Positions 45,969-59,317 of a stretch of DNA of 64,000 bases are shown piece after piece. The translations under genes were made by a program, and so were the position numbers. The notes below the pieces were generated by a model. It was not told the DNA's origin, did not search any database, and saw nothing but the letters and a program-made list of their open reading frames with translations. Positions within the stretch are counted from its first letter, which is position 1. Each line of letters opens with the position of its first letter. Source of the stretch: Euryodendron excelsum (Eukaryota; Streptophyta; Magnoliopsida; Ericales; Pentaphylacaceae); the NCBI GenBank assembly GCA_033060915.1, contig CM065398.1:4276501-4340500 (forward strand). The letters are read 5' to 3'.

Positions 45969-47528
45969 AGATGGAGATTGGGACATCTTCCCATGTAGGG
46001 CTTTCAAGGCAGGCCATTCCTGATACCGAGTTGCTAAAGGATTTAGGTAGCCACCCTTCGATTTTCTTGAGGAGAGGGACAGTACCTGTCGGCGAGAGGC
46101 GTTGGGGTGCTTGGCGTGATGCTATAGCAGTCTACAGGAGTGCGAGGTAGGAGTACCGAGAGTTCATACTCAAAGTGGGTTTTGGGAGCTTTATTCAAAT
46201 CCTAAGGTGGGAGTTAAATCCGGTCTTTACTCCTTCTCTGGTGGAGAGATACTTAGGGCAGACACAGACACTTCACTTGCTTTGCGGCAAGCTAAGGCCG
46301 ACACCAGTTAATTGGGTCATGATCATCGGCTTGAGGTTTTTGGGGAGGCTCGTCCAGATTATAGAGGTGTCCCTACAGGACGCCGAGGATATCCGTGGTT
46401 TGGTTGGTGACTTTCAGAGGTCAGGTCAGATTTCTGCCGAGGGTCTAAGAGGAGTAGCTAATCTTTTCACCAGAGAGTTTATTATTGTGCAGTTTGTTAT
46501 AAGGTGCAGGCGACTTCTTCTTTATATGATCTGTAGTTGCTTTTTGGGCAACGATCAGTCACTTTACCCCCTGGACACCGTGAGCATGGTGGCTAGCACC
46601 AAGGAGGAGTTATCAAAGACGGATTGGGGGAGCTTCATTCTTGTCGCTTTCCTTCAATCCATGTGCTTGGGATACAGCTGACCATGGGGAAGTCATTTTG
46701 GATTTTGGCAGTTTCCGTCTCTATAAGCTTTTGAGTATATGAGTGTCAGGCGCCCTACCACCAGTGACCCAGATGCTTTTTCTAGAGCTGTGCGATGACA
46801 TCTTGTAGCAGTGACGGTGAGGCCTTCCATCACGAATTTGGTGGAGCTACGGGCACAGTTGGAGATGTTGAGGTCGAGGGATATTACCTAGAGGCCGTAT
46901 ACGTCCCACTTCCGCTATGCTGATATCCAGTCAGAGCAACACCTAGCGACACATCGCCGAGTATTTGTAGGCCTATATACTTGGGAGACATATTTCGGCA
47001 AGCGTTGTTGGAGACAGATGACTTGAGAGGTTAGGATTCCCTTGGATCCTCTTGTGGAGATGTATGGGCTAGGGAGGATGACGCCTGACACAGTTGCCCA
47101 TCAAGAGGGGTTGCCTGCGGGGATTTCTTATAGCCTACTAGTGACGATTACACTACATGGTTTACTCGGGTATCTATTAGGCGACTAACAACCATGCACC
47201 AGGTAATAGGTGGCCTTTTAGTGAGCTAGGAGGTGAACCAGTTTTGGCTTGATAATCAGGGAGACAGATAGGTTCATATCATTTTGTTGAGGCCAGGGCT
47301 GAGGTGGTGCAACAAGGAGTTGAGATGACAGTGCTGAGGGCTGCTTTTTATCAGGAGAGAGCTACTTCTACTGAGGCATGGGCTACTAATGATGATTGGC
47401 AGGCTCATTCGATGGTACTTACTGAGAGACTAACTCATACTGAGTTTGAGCTGAAGTGTGTTGGAGATAAACTTCGGCAGGATGCAGAGGCAGAGGTTGT
47501 GGCCTTCATGCTAGGTTTGTCAAGCTAG
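45969..47528 (+). pseudogene. E5 antisense-type gene (PMD), fragment
   Basis: Plus-strand relative of the E1-E3 antisense genes, bounded by LTR B and LTR C. One frame with a TAG at 46148 and a stop at 46681 carries RRWGAWRDAIAVYRSAR, FILKVGFGSF, then LVERYLGQTQTLHLLCGKLR with the T-P-x-x-W turn (RPTPVNWVMIIGLRFL), a PMD signature. It continues VASTKEELSKTDWGSFIL, matching ALSELDWGSFSFG in E2. After frame changes, FEYMSVRRP-like text (46733) and a C-terminal helical stretch (47304-47528, TERLTHTEFELKCVGDKLRQ) can be traced. The N-terminus is missing, cut by the LTR B boundary. It implies a leftward-reading element whose other parts are gone. Confidence 0.7.
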
Positions 47529-47544
47529 AGTGCACCATGATCAT

Positions 47545-50500
47545 TGTAAGCACCTTATTTTTGATCGCTCGGCGGTCTACAGTTCGTCCAGAATTGTATT
47601 CAAATCAATGCAGACATGTTTTGATTCAAATCAACTTTCCAAGTCTAATCCTGTCTATCCATCGCTTCGCGGGCCCACCAGGCCCAAATAGAGGCAAAAA
47701 TGACTGAAATACCCTTAGGGGCATTGTTCAGTCCAATTCCAATAGGCACATCTTTCCGAAGAAGGTAAGTCCCATTTTCACATTCCAAATCAGGCACGTC
47801 TTTCTGAAGACGGTAAATCCCCTTTCTAATTTGCAAATCAGGCACGTCTTTTCGAAGACGATAAGACCCCTTTCTAATTCCATCAGACACGTCTTTCTGG
47901 AGACGGTAAGTCCCCCTTTAACCTGTTGACCGGGATGAGACCCCAAGTCCCCTAGATGGTAGAATGGTCCACCTTTGGGGCCTGCTAGCTCGCCAATGTA
48001 GAAATGTTCGTTTAGGCATGCCTTCCGAGAAAGTTGATTCTCAGGCGCTAAGTCCCTTTAGCAGCTTCCCGAGATTAGGCAGTCTCGGGAATGATCGCGA
48101 ACCATCAGAGTAGCCGAAATACTCGCAAACATCGCAACCGTCAGAGTAGTAGAAATACTCACAAGCAGGTTGATATAAGGAATTGCCAATAAACCCCTGT
48201 ATCACGCGAATGCTGTCAGAGTGGTGGAAACACTCAAAACCTAGGTCAACACCCAAAACCTAGGTCAACACCGGTGCCTGCTAGCCCACTTCAGTAAAAA
48301 ATGACCAAACTGCCCCTTGGGCCTTTTCTGGCACGTTTCTTGAGAACACACCTGAGTCCTTAGAACAGTAAGTCCAACCTTCTAAGATTGTCTTAAAAGC
48401 AATCCGGCATGATTAGGTGTCTTCTAGTCAGTTTCGGGCCAGTTCCGAAACTTTCCGGTCAAGATGACTATTTTGTCCCTAGGCATCCGAACGCTCCGGG
48501 GACCACACCGGCTCTGGGTATCAAACCGGTAACCTCCCGAGAATACTTCTTATAGTATTTCCAACCTTCCTTTACCTTTCCGAATCATTTCGAGTCAGTT
48601 TCGGCAAACCCGGTACAAAATGACCGTTTTGCCTCTGGTGGGCCGGTCGCCTTTTTTCTAGCCACACAGGCTATGGGTATCAAACCGATAATCTCCTGAG
48701 ATTGCTTTTTATAGTATTCCCAACTTTCTATTATCTTTTCGGATCATTCCGAGCCAATTTCGGTAAACTCGGTGCAAAATGACCGTTTTTCCCCTAGTAG
48801 GCCGGTCACCTTTTCCGATCACACTGGCTCTGGTTATTAAGCCGATAAGCTTTAGGAACATTCTAAATAATGTTTCTAAATCTCGAGTCTTCTTTCGGGA
48901 CATCCTGAGTCCGTTTTGGCAGCTTTCCGATCCAGTTGACCATTTTGCTCCTAATAGCTCGGTTAACCATTTCGACAAATCTTGTCATCATTTTTCAAGT
49001 TCATTACCTCCAAGACCCTATTCTAGGGGTTCCTGACCCTTTCTGACCTTTCGGGCCATTCTCGGCCCCTTCAAATTATTCCCAGACCTTCCGGAGCCAC
49101 TCCTAATGAAGACATGCTAAAAATTGCATGGTAGTCACTAGTACAGGCGCCCAAATCTGTCAAAGATACGCTTGCTGACTTAACAAAATTTCCTAACTTT
49201 CTGGTGGCGCCAAGCCAAAACATGGCCTGGTGCCACTAGGAGTGGCGCTAAGAGGAATTTTGCCCTAGTGTCACTACAATAGGCGCTAGGTCTATCCCAT
49301 CTCTATAAATACAGAGCCTCCTCTAGTATGAAGGAGGTCCACAAAATCAGTCTTAAAACCCTACTCTTTGATATACAGAGCTCGTAGCCTCTTAAAACCC
49401 TAGTCTCCTCTAAGTTTCCAAACCCTAGCCTCCATTCACAAACCCTAGCCTCCTATACACTCATATACACTTATAAACTAGCCTCTAAAGCCTCTTTTGA
49501 AGACTTGAAAAGCTGCAATCTGAAGCTTTGAAGATTGAAGACCAACTCCTGAAGATTGGAGTGAAGACCGAAGTAAGACAAGCAAAGAAAAGTGTGCAAA
49601 GCTAAGCAAAATAAAGAAGACACAAGGTAGGCTTCTTATTTACGTCTACGCATCTTCCCCCTTCTTTTCTCCCTTTGAACCTACTTGGGTTTTCTTCTAT
49701 TTTAATCTCCCATCTTCTTCCCCCCTTTCTTGCATGCTTGAAACAAGGGAATTCCCGGTCCATGTGTAGGATTAGGCTATTGGAGAATCACCATGTCGAG
49801 GGCTTTCTTTTAGTCTAACTGGAGACCACGTGAGTTTGGCCTCTCTTGATTATGTGGTGAAGCCTTTAACCTTATATGTTCACGACCCTCTTTGTATTGT
49901 GCATATCATGATCTTGCATTCCTCTAAAGTTCATTTTCAAACTCGTTTTCAAAACTTGCATTAACATCGTTTTCAAACTTGCATTAAAGTCTTCTTTTTC
50001 AAAACTTGTTTTTAAAATCACAATCCTAGGGTGATTCTAGCCTCTCCATGGTTAGGGTTGCTTTAGGAAAGTGTTACATTTAAAGTGACCAATATGGTCC
50101 ATATTTTCAAATCCTTGTTGTTTTCAAAACCACTTTCTTAAAGTGGTTCTAGCCTTCTTATGGTTAGAATCGCTTTAGGAAAGTGAGACATTTTTATACT
50201 TTCTAAAAGCTCTCTTTTTAAAAGTCTTTCTTTCTAAAACCCTCCTTTTCAACATGCTTTCCTAAAACTACTCTTTCCAAAGTTGTTTTCAAAAACTCCC
50301 TTCAAAAATCTATTTTTCAAAAACTCCCTTTTCAACTCCTTTACAAAAACACTCTCCTTGAAATTCACTTTCTAAAAGCCCTCCCTAGGCCTTCTTCCTA
50401 GAAAAACTCTCTCCAAGAACTCTTTCCAAAAACACCTTCTTCGAATTCACTTTTTAAAAACACTCCCTACACGCTTTCCAAAAACTTCCTTCTGGAAACT

Positions 50501-52487
50501 CCTCACTAGTATTTCTTTCCAAAAACTCTCTCTTTTCAAAATTCACTTTCTAGAAACTCTCTAGGATTTCTTTCCAAAAATCCCTCTTTCCAAAAAACTC
50601 ACTTTCCAAAAACTCTTTTCTTAGAGTCAAAGTCAAACCCTAGCACCCACGATTAGGAAACCCAAATTTTTCTTTCCAAAAACATGATTTCCAATCCCTT
50701 ATTTTGGCCTCAAAACCTAGGTTTTCAAAACCTCTTGTTTTCTACATCAAACCTGTACATGTTTCCAAAACTCCCTTTTCTACATCAAAACTATAGTCTT
50801 CCAAATCTAGGGTTTCTAAAACTTTCCTTTCCAAATCCATGCCAAATGCAATCTCTCCTTTAGGAAGCCATATCCAATCTTTCCTTTAGGAAATTAGATC
50901 CTATCCTCCGTTTTTGGAAACAAAATCAAAACCCTCTCTTTTAGAAACAAAATCCAATCCCTTGTTTTAGGAAATAGGAATCTCAATCTTTCTTACTCTA
51001 AACCTTTCCTAATTCAAATCCTTCCTAATCTCTCACCTTCATAAACCATAAGTTTCCTTAACCTAAACTTTTAAATCTTTCCTGAAACTTTAAACTTCCA
51101 AATCCTTCCTAACTCAAACTTTGAATCCTTCTAAAATTCTAAACTTTCCTAAACTTCAAATCTAACTTTCCTAGAACTTTCTAAACTCAAAACTTTCTTA
51201 AATCAAAACTTTCCTAATTTCAAAATAGTCCAAAATCAAAACTTTCCTATTTTAAAACTTTCTTAAAATGAAATCTTTGCTATTTCAAAACTTCCTTAAT
51301 CCAACACTTCCCTAATTCAAAACCTTTCCTAATTTTAAAACTTTCCTAATTCGGAAACTTTCCTAATTCGAGAACTTTCCTAAAATGAAATTTTCCTTAA
51401 TTGAAACTTTCCTAAAACGAAACTTTTCAAAAATGACATTTTCCTATTTTGAAACTTTCCTAAGTCAGACCTTTCCTATTTCGAACCCTTCCTAAATCCA
51501 ATCTTTCTTCGATCTTCCAAGTCCAACATTCAAGTCAAGTCTTTCTTAATCTCGAGTCCTTTTTAAATCCTATCTTCCTAGGTCTAGGGTCTCTTTTCTT
51601 CCATTTTACATTCCAATCTTCTATTCTAAGTTCAAATAAAAAAATTATTTTCTATTGGACTCTTGTCTGAACTACGACTGACCTGATTCCTCCAAAAGGA
51701 TACATAGGCAACCCTCATGGGTGCGGTCACAACATTTTTCAAATTTCTATTTTCACAACTTCTTTTAAATATCCAATTCTACAATCTTCTTCAAGTTTCT
51801 CATTCCATGATCTATTTCAAACTTCCAACTCCAAATTTCTATTTCCAATTTCTAAAAACTTTTCAATTCCCTAATTCTTTTCAAATATCTTTTAAATCAA
51901 ATCATTTTTCTTTCTAAATCTATTTTCTGACTCTCTTTTCTTGCACTTGCATACCATGCATCATGTCTTTTTTTAAACATTCTTTTTCTAAAGCGGATAG
52001 GATTGAACATTTGTTAGTTGAAAACTCCCATAGGTGAATCTAGGGTAAATAGACATGTAGGTACCGTAAGGGTGGGGTAAGGTGATGGCTTAGTGCGTCT
52101 TCCCTACACGTAACCAACCTCCGAACCTAGAATTACTGTTTTCGAAAGACCAAAATGGAGTTATTTTTAAAAAGGGCTTAAATATTTTCTAAAGGTTGCC
52201 AAACAACCTGTTTTCTTAAAAACTCTCTTGAGGTAGTATTTTCAAAATCATTTTTAAAAAACCCTAAGTGTAGTCTTCGGATTATGCTTAGTTTTTAGGT
52301 GACCTAACTCACCTTAATCAAGTTAGGTGGCGACTCCAAATCTTTTCCAAAAGCCCTTTATTCAAACCAATTTCAATTCAAACATAGTCGCACTCATTCT
52401 TCTAGGAGGGTGAGTTCTAACAAGAGAGTACAACATTTTTCCCGCTTGTGTGTGTATTCCTCGAGTGCGAAAAATATGGTCGTGACA
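47545..52487 (+). mobile_element. LTR C: 5' LTR of E4, 4,943 bp
   Basis: TGTAAGCACC...GGTCGTGACA followed two bases later by a primer-binding site, so it is the 5' LTR of E4. Left flank is ATCAT, 17 bp past the stop of the E5 gene. Parts: four-unit hairpin array (47740-47920), GGTATCAAACCGG units (48510-48870), GGCGCC palindromes (49203-49288), TATAAAT (49304-49310), AAACCCTAG boxes (49387-49450), splice donor CACAAG|GTAGGC (49627), G-poor tract (49900-51960), island (51657-51734) and a cryptic primer-site copy (52328-52338). Confidence 0.95.
52328..52338 (+). repeat. Primer-site-like copy inside LTR C
   Basis: TGGCGACTCCA, identical to the first 11 bases of the real primer-binding site 162 bp downstream. 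It directly follows a possible stem CCTAACT...AGTTAGG (52303-52327). Partial copies occur in all other LTR ends. Confidence 0.6.
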
Positions 52488-52489
52488 GC

Positions 52490-52508
52490 TGGCGACTCCA
52501 CTGGGGAC
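52490..52508 (+). promoter_or_regulatory. tRNA primer-binding site of E4
   Basis: TGGCGACTCCACTGGGGAC, two bases after the LTR end. It starts with TGG, complementary to a tRNA CCA tail, and resembles sites I know from Tat/Ogre elements (reported as tRNA-Arg type). The exact tRNA was not checked. Confidence 0.85.
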
Positions 52509-53492
52509 ACTTAGAGGGTTAGGCCGTAGTCATGTCTCTTTACCCTTCACCTATGTAGAGTCTTCAATGAACTTGTTCAATCGTATTCACTTTAAATTGT
52601 CAAAACCAAATTTTCAAAATTGTTTTCAAAATACATGCATTTATTCATATACATGTCTATTCATGTTGTTATAATGACTGTCTAACTGCTCATACATGCA
52701 TGTTTACTTCGACTATATTCTCTTTCCTTATACTCTATGCATCCATTTTCATGCATCCCGTATTCCATGTCAAGACGAGAGTTCTAAGTAATTTAAGTCA
52801 CTGCATTCTCATGCATATTATCAACCTAAAGAGAGTGACACTTAGTTCACTCTCCCTTACATTAAGCCTACCCAAACCCTAAGGGTTCCCACGTAACCCT
52901 AAGGACACATAGCAGGCAACTCAATTCATTCCATAAGATGGGCCCCAATCCCTCTTTGCTTACTGAGATAGGGTTGCCAAGAAGACAAGGGGCAATCGAT
53001 CAACAAGGTCTCTCAGCGACCTCCTCGACATTGAATCCAAGGAAGGCAAATCTGAAGACTCAAGAGTAGTTTAGGACTTCTTATGTAAAACTAGATAGGT
53101 GTAACCCCAAGGGAAAATATTTCAATTTTTTTGTATCTTAACCAAAGTTAAACGTACTTCTTTATTCCCTGCGAATGAATGGATGGATAAACGGATGAAT
53201 GGATGAAGGTTCCCACTTGACGTTAAGGTATATGCATATAGGAGCAAATCCCCTATCTCCAAAAGTGAACAAATAGATCATGTTTAGTTCTTCTCTCAAG
53301 TAGGGGCACCTCTAGGACATGCATTGTATAAAGTTCTCTAAAAACCCGAAACTAACTTGCGAGTTGTGTTTTTATCTTTTTCTCTCTTCCTTTCTATTTA
53401 CAGAGGTCACCCTGCACTGAGTCAATATTGCTCCTAAGAAGGGGCAACATTCACCTAGGGATCCCATTATCACCTGACAAAGAGCATCACTG
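52509..53492 (+). other. E4 gag leader
   Basis: Non-coding leader between the primer site and gag, alignable with E2 28130-29057 (ATGTCAAGACGAGAGTTCTA, GGGGCAATCGATCAACAAGG). It ends with a pyrimidine tract and splice acceptor (53403). The 60-aa ORF at 52700 is incidental. Confidence 0.7.
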
Positions 53493-55499
53493 ATGGCTGC
53501 TAATCCTAAAGAATCATCTCAAGTCTCTCGGGAAGAGGTCAACGAAATGAGGACCAAGATGGATGAGATGCTTAAATTCATTCAAACTATGGCTATGAAG
53601 GATACTGTTGCAATCCCATCATCATCTATGATTTCGTCAAAGGACCCCGAACCCGCTAATCCAAGGATCGTGCTTCAGTCTGACAATGCGGGGAGGAATA
53701 AGGAAGATGCCAAAGGGATCAGCGCTAAAGAGGACAAGACCATATTTCTTTCACCTGTCGTAAAGAAGGCCCCCCTAAACCCTCTTAGTCTGAACATCCA
53801 AAGGCTAGAGGATTCACTGCGAAGTCTCCATGGCCATGACAATTACGGGTTCACTGCCTATGACAAGTTATGTTTCTTTCCTGACCACCCGAGACCCGCT
53901 AGGTTCAAAATGCCTGACTTCCAAAAGTATGACGGCACTGATAACCCCCGTCGCTCATCTTCGTCTCTATGCTAGAGCACTAAGTGGTCACGACAACGAT
54001 CCGAAACTCCTCATGCAACTATTCCAACACAGCCTCACGGGGTCTGCTTTGCAATGGTTTGCTCGTCTAGACCTAAGGAAGATCACAACCTGGATCGAGC
54101 TGGTCAATGCATTTAAAGCCCAATATCATCACAATATTAATCTCACCTCTGACCGATGGTCCTTGATGACTATGAGCAAGGGTGAAAAGGAAAGCTTCAA
54201 GAAGTATGCCTTGAGATGGAGAGAAGCTGCCGCACAAGTTAATCCCCCACTGGAAGAAAAGGAGTACGTACAACTGTTCGTTCATACTTTCCAAGGTGTA
54301 TTCTACGAGAAGCTTTGCACAAGCGTGGGAAAAAGCTTCTTTGAACTGATCATGCAAGGGGAGATGATAGAAAATGGTCTCAAGACAGGGAGGATTATGG
54401 ACCCCTACGCCAAGACTGGAGAAAGTACTGCCAACACAGCCAAGAGAGTGGGTACTATAAAGGGAACAGTCAGGAAGGAAAGCGAAGTGTCTGCCATCCT
54501 GCCTAGCCAACCACCCTAATACCGTCCACCACTACAATCACACCCTGTCCTGCCGTTACCCACCTTAATCGTGCCTGTGCCAACCTCTAACTACGGCCCC
54601 GCTGGGGCACGACCCAACTTTAATAGACCTGCTCGACGCATTCATACCTTTGACACCTTAGCCTACACCCAAATTGAGGCCTACCATAACTTGCTAAAGA
54701 ACAATATACTGAAGCCCATACCTGCTCGCCCATTGCCAAGCCCTCTACCTCTAACCTTTAATGCCGCCATTACATGTGAATACCATTCGGGCGGCTAAGG
54801 GCACGACACCGAAAATTGTTGCGCTCTCAGGCACAAAATCCAAGACTTGATCGACAACAAGACCATTGATCTGCAGCCGATACAACCCGCTCCGACCCCC
54901 AATGTGACCACTAACCCTCTGCCGGATCACACCGTCAACATGATACTAGTAGAAATGGAAGGCAAGGGAGAGTTCGACGAGCCCGAGGTCGAAGATTATG
55001 AGGACGATTGGGAGACCGATGAAGGAGATGACTGGGAGGAGGATCTCCCATTGTGTCCAATTTATCTCTATAACCCTGATGAGGTGCCTAATGCTTCTGA
55101 CTGGCCTATTGAGGAGCCAATGTTTCCGAAAGATGAGCTTGCTAAGAACATGGCTGTTGATGGATGGGGCACTGAGTTTCTACATCCAAAGTATAGCGTA
55201 GCGGAACGTGACTTACTAGAGAACCCTTGTCCCATAACTGAGTACGACTATAAAGAAATGAGCTGGGGGTTAGAGAATCCAAGTGTACAGACATAACCCT
55301 TCGAGTTGGAAGGGGGTGAGCTAGTCACCCTGTTTATAGAAGAACCCACTGCAAAGAATAAGAAGGAGGCTGACAGCCGCGCCAGCAGCGTCAACATCTT
55401 CAGAGCTCTAGGAGAAGCCTTTGCTGTCTCGCCTTGGCCAAGGATCTGAGTCACAAATGGAGCATCGAAGATGTGGGCATTGTTCCAAAGCCTTATTGA
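53493..55499 (+). pseudogene. E4 gag, about 669 codons with frameshifts and stops
   Basis: Sister of the E2 gag, starting MAANPKESSQVSREEVNEMR. An extra C in CCCCC (53945-53949; four C in E2) shifts the frame. The gag domain continues in the other frame (LRLYARALSGHDND, QWFARLDLRKITTWIEL, SFKKYALRWREAAAQV). Stops follow at 54517 and 54796 (both CAA to TAA by comparison with E2) and at 55294, with a further frame change near 55430. The knuckle-like motif is CEYHSGG...GHDTENC, with the His that E2 lost. The acidic C-terminal region (GDDWEEDLPLCPIYL) and the end WSIEDVGIVPKPY with stop 55497-55499 are conserved. No protease or RT follows, as in E2. Confidence 0.87.
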
Positions 55500-55984
55500 A
55501 ATGGGTTCCTTTCAAAAGCGTACACGAGAGGGGTGTTTTCACCTACTTTCTTTCTATCCCTTCTATTTCCTGTCTTTGAATTGATGTTTACATTTCGTTT
55601 TATTGCTTAAGAACTTTATGCTTTCCATAAAAAATGATAACTACTTACATTTCGTATTCACCGCTGCTATCTTATATGTCTCTTGTGAATGGTAACTACT
55701 TTCTACGCAAGGGGCACGGTTTATCGTATGGAATGATCCGACTTGAAGGGATGATAGCATGAGTTAACCACTCGCCAAATGATTAGCTTTCTAGAGAGAG
55801 AAAATATAAGGATGAGTGAAGAAACTACCCAAAGGTAACACTTACAAGACTTTGAAGCTAAGCAATGTGCGGCCAGATTATCAAAGTGAAGGGGAGCCAT
55901 CTTTCATTTTCCAACATATAAAAAATTGTAATAATAAAAAAAAATGCCTATATTCCCTTTGCTTAACCCTTAGTGCCTCGCGGA
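55500..55984 (+). other. E4 spacer, left part
   Basis: No gene. Aligns with E2 31074-31545 (GAATGGTAACTACTTTCTAC, GGAATGATCCGACTTGAAGG). Ends in GCGGA (55980-55984), the target duplication of LTR F. Confidence 0.65.
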
Positions 55985-58900
55985 TGTCGCGCCCAGATTT
56001 TTCGTACTCGAGGAATACTCACACAAGCGGAAAAAATGTTGTACTCTCTCGTTAGAACTCACCCTCCTAAAAGAATGAGTGCGACTAGGTTTGAATTGAA
56101 AATTTGATTTGAATAAAGGGCTTTTGAAAAAGATTCAGAGTCGCCACCTAACTTGATTAAGGTGAGTTAGGTCACCTAAAAACTAAGAATAATCCGAAGA
56201 CTACACTCAGGGTTTTGGAAAACGATTTTTAAAAATATCTCCTCGAGAGAGGGTTTTTAAGAAAAACAGGTTGTTTGGCAACCTTTGAAAAACATTTAGC
56301 CCTTTTTAGAAAAATAACTCCTTTTTGGTCTTTGAAATCAGTGATCTAGGTTCGGAGGTTGGTTACGTGTAGGGAAGACGCACTAAGCTATCACCCTACC
56401 CCGCCCTTTCGGTACCTACATGTCAATCTACCCCAGATTCACCTATGAGAGTCTTCAACTAACTATTGGCCAATCCTATCCACTTTAGAAAAATAATGTT
56501 TGAAAAATATGATGCATGATATGCAAGTACAAGGAAAGAGAATGGAAAAATAGATTTGGAAAAAGATTGATTCGATTTGAAAATAGATTTGAAGAGATGG
56601 AATTGAAATTGGAAAGTTTGAAAATTTGGAAATAGAATTTTGAAAATAGAAATTTTGAAATTGAAAATTTGAAAATAGATTGGAATTTGGGGTTTGAAAA
56701 TATGGAGACCGCACCCATGAGGGTGGAATTGAAAGTTCGAAAAGTGTTGTGACCGCACCTATGAAGGTTGCCTACGTATCCCTTTAGGGGAATCAGGTCA
56801 GTCGTAGTTCGGACAAGAGTCCGATTGAAAAAAGATTGATTTGAAGAGAGAGATTGGATTGGAAGAAAGAGATTGAATTGAAAATTGGATTTGATTTGAG
56901 ATTAGAAGAGGAGATTGGAAATTGAAATTTTGGAAAAGATTGGACTTTGATTTGAAAAGATAGATTTGGACTTGTTTTGAAAAAGAGAAGGTTTGAGAAA
57001 ACCTAGACTTAGGAAAGATTTGACTTGGCTTGGAAGATTTGGAAAGGTAAGATTTTAGGAGATGTTCGAATTAGAAAAGGTCCGATTTAGGAAAGTTTCG
57101 AATTAGGAAAGTTTCATTTTTGGAAAGTTTCAAATTAGGAAGGTTTTGAATTAGGAAAGTTCGGAACTTAAGAAAGTTTCAACTTAGGAAAGCTTTGAAA
57201 ATTGGAATGTTTGGAAATAGGAAAGTTTTGAAAATTGGAAAGTTTCGTTTTAAGAAAGATTTTGAAAAAAAAAGAAAGTTTTCAATTTAGGAAATGTTTG
57301 AATTAAGAAAGTTTCAACTTAAGAAAGTCTTAAATTAAGAAAGTTTTGAATTTAGAAAAGTTCTAGATTTGAAAAGATTTTGAAGTTTTGGAAAATTTAG
57401 AATTTGGAAAGATTTAGGTTTATAAAGATTTAACTTAAAAAGTTTTGAATTTAGAAAGTTTTGAATTTGGAAGGATTTGAAATTTAGAAAGTTTAAGATT
57501 TTGAAAGTTTTAGAGTTTGAATTTTAGAAAATCCTGAAATTAGGAAAGGTTGAGTTTAGGAAAAGTTTGAAAACTTAGGTTTTAAAAGTTAAGGTTTGAA
57601 AAGAAGGTAGAATTAGGAAATGGTCGAATTAGGAAAGATTTGAAAGTTGAGTTTTAAAATTTAGGAAAGATTTTTATGTTCAAGTTTTGAAAACTTAAGG
57701 TTTAGGAAAGAGGAAGTTTAGGAAAGATTCGAGTTAGGAAAGATGTGGATTTGGAAGGGATTGGATTTAGTTTCTAAAAGAAAATATTTGATTTTGTTTC
57801 CAAAAAATGGAGGATTGGATTTGGTTTCCTAAATGGGAATATTTGATTTGGTTTCCTAAGGGGAAGATAGGATTTGGCAAGGATTTGGAAAGGAAAATTC
57901 TAGAAACCCTAGTTTTGAAAGTGTAAAATTTTGACGTAGAAAAGAGGTTTTGGAAATGTGTATAGTTTTGGTATAGAAAACAAGAGGTTTTGGAAAACCT
58001 AGGTTTGGGGCAAAGTTTGAAAACCATGTTTTTGGGAAGAAAATTAGGGTTTTCTAATTGTGAGTTCTAGGGCTTGACTTGGGCTCTAAGGAAAGAGGAT
58101 TTTGGAAAGTGCATTTTTGGAAAGAGGGATTTTTGAAAGGTGTGCTTTTAGAAACGAAGATTTTCTAGAAGGGAAATCCTAGAGAGGAGTTTCTAGAAGG
58201 AAAATTTTGGAAAGAGAGTTTTTAGAAAGACTTTTAGGGAGCGTTTTAGAAAGTGAATTTTGAGGAGAAAGAGTTTTTGGAAAGGAGTTGAAAAAGGAAG
58301 CTTTGAAAAATAGATTTTAGAAGGGAGTTTTTGAAAACAACTTTGGAGAGGAGAGTTTTAGGAAAGTGTGTTGAAAAAAGAGATTTTTAGGTAGAAAGAC
58401 TTTTTGAAAAGAGTGTTTTTAGAAGGTGTAAAAACATCTCACTTTCCTAAAGCAATTCTAGCCATAAGAGGGCTAGAACCACTTTAAGAAAGTGGTTTTG
58501 AAAACAATAAGGTTTGAAAATATAGACCAAAAGGTCACTTTTAATGTAACACTTTCCTAAAGCAATCCTAGCCATGGAAAGGCTAGAATCACCCTAGGAT
58601 TGTGGTTTTGAAAACAAGTTTTCGAAAAAGAGATTTTGATGCAATTTTGAAAACAAGTTTGAAAACGATTTGAAAAACAACTTTGAAAACGATTTTTGGA
58701 AGATGCAAGATCATGATATGCACAATGCAGTTTTGGGATCGTGAACATACAAGGCTAAGGCTTCACCACATAACCAAGGGGGCTGGACCCAAGTGGTCTC
58801 TAGTTAGACTAGAAGAAAGCCCCCGACACGGTGACTCTCCAATAGTCCAGCCCTACACATGGACCGGGAATCCCCTTGTTTCAAGCATGCAAAGAAAGGG

Positions 58901-59317
58901 GGGGGGGGGAAAGAGATGGGGGATTAAAATAGAGAAAACCCAAGTGGGTTAGGAGAGAGAAGAGAGAGGGGGAAAGTGCAGAAATTTAAATAGGGAGCCT
59001 ACCGTATGTCTTGTTTATTTTGCGCGTCGTGCTGTCTTCGGTCTTCGGTCTTTGTCTTGATCTTCGTCTTCAATCCTCAAGAGTTGTCTTCAAGCTTTAG
59101 ATGACAGCTCTTCAACTCTTCAAAGGATGACTGAAGGTTAGTGTATGAGTGTATGGGGATGTATAGGAGTGTATATGAGACTAGGGTTTGTGTATGGTGG
59201 CTAGGGTTTGGAGAACCTAAGGGGGCTAGGGTTAAGGGAGTGCTCGAGCTCTGTATATTGAAATATAGGATTTTTAGGTTGAGTTTGCGGATCCCTTTCA
59301 CGTTGAGTGAGGCTCTG

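Larger units (their letters stand above)
49627..53403 (+). other. Putative leader intron, LTR C to gag of E4
   Basis: Donor ACACAAG|GTAGGC at 49627 is kept in LTRs A, B, C, D and E, and nearly so in F. The acceptor TTTCTATTTACAG ends at 53403, with its counterpart at 28968 in E2. Splicing would remove the G-poor tract, the primer site and most of the leader, and put the gag ATG about 90 bp after the junction. This is inferred from the sites only. Confidence 0.5.
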
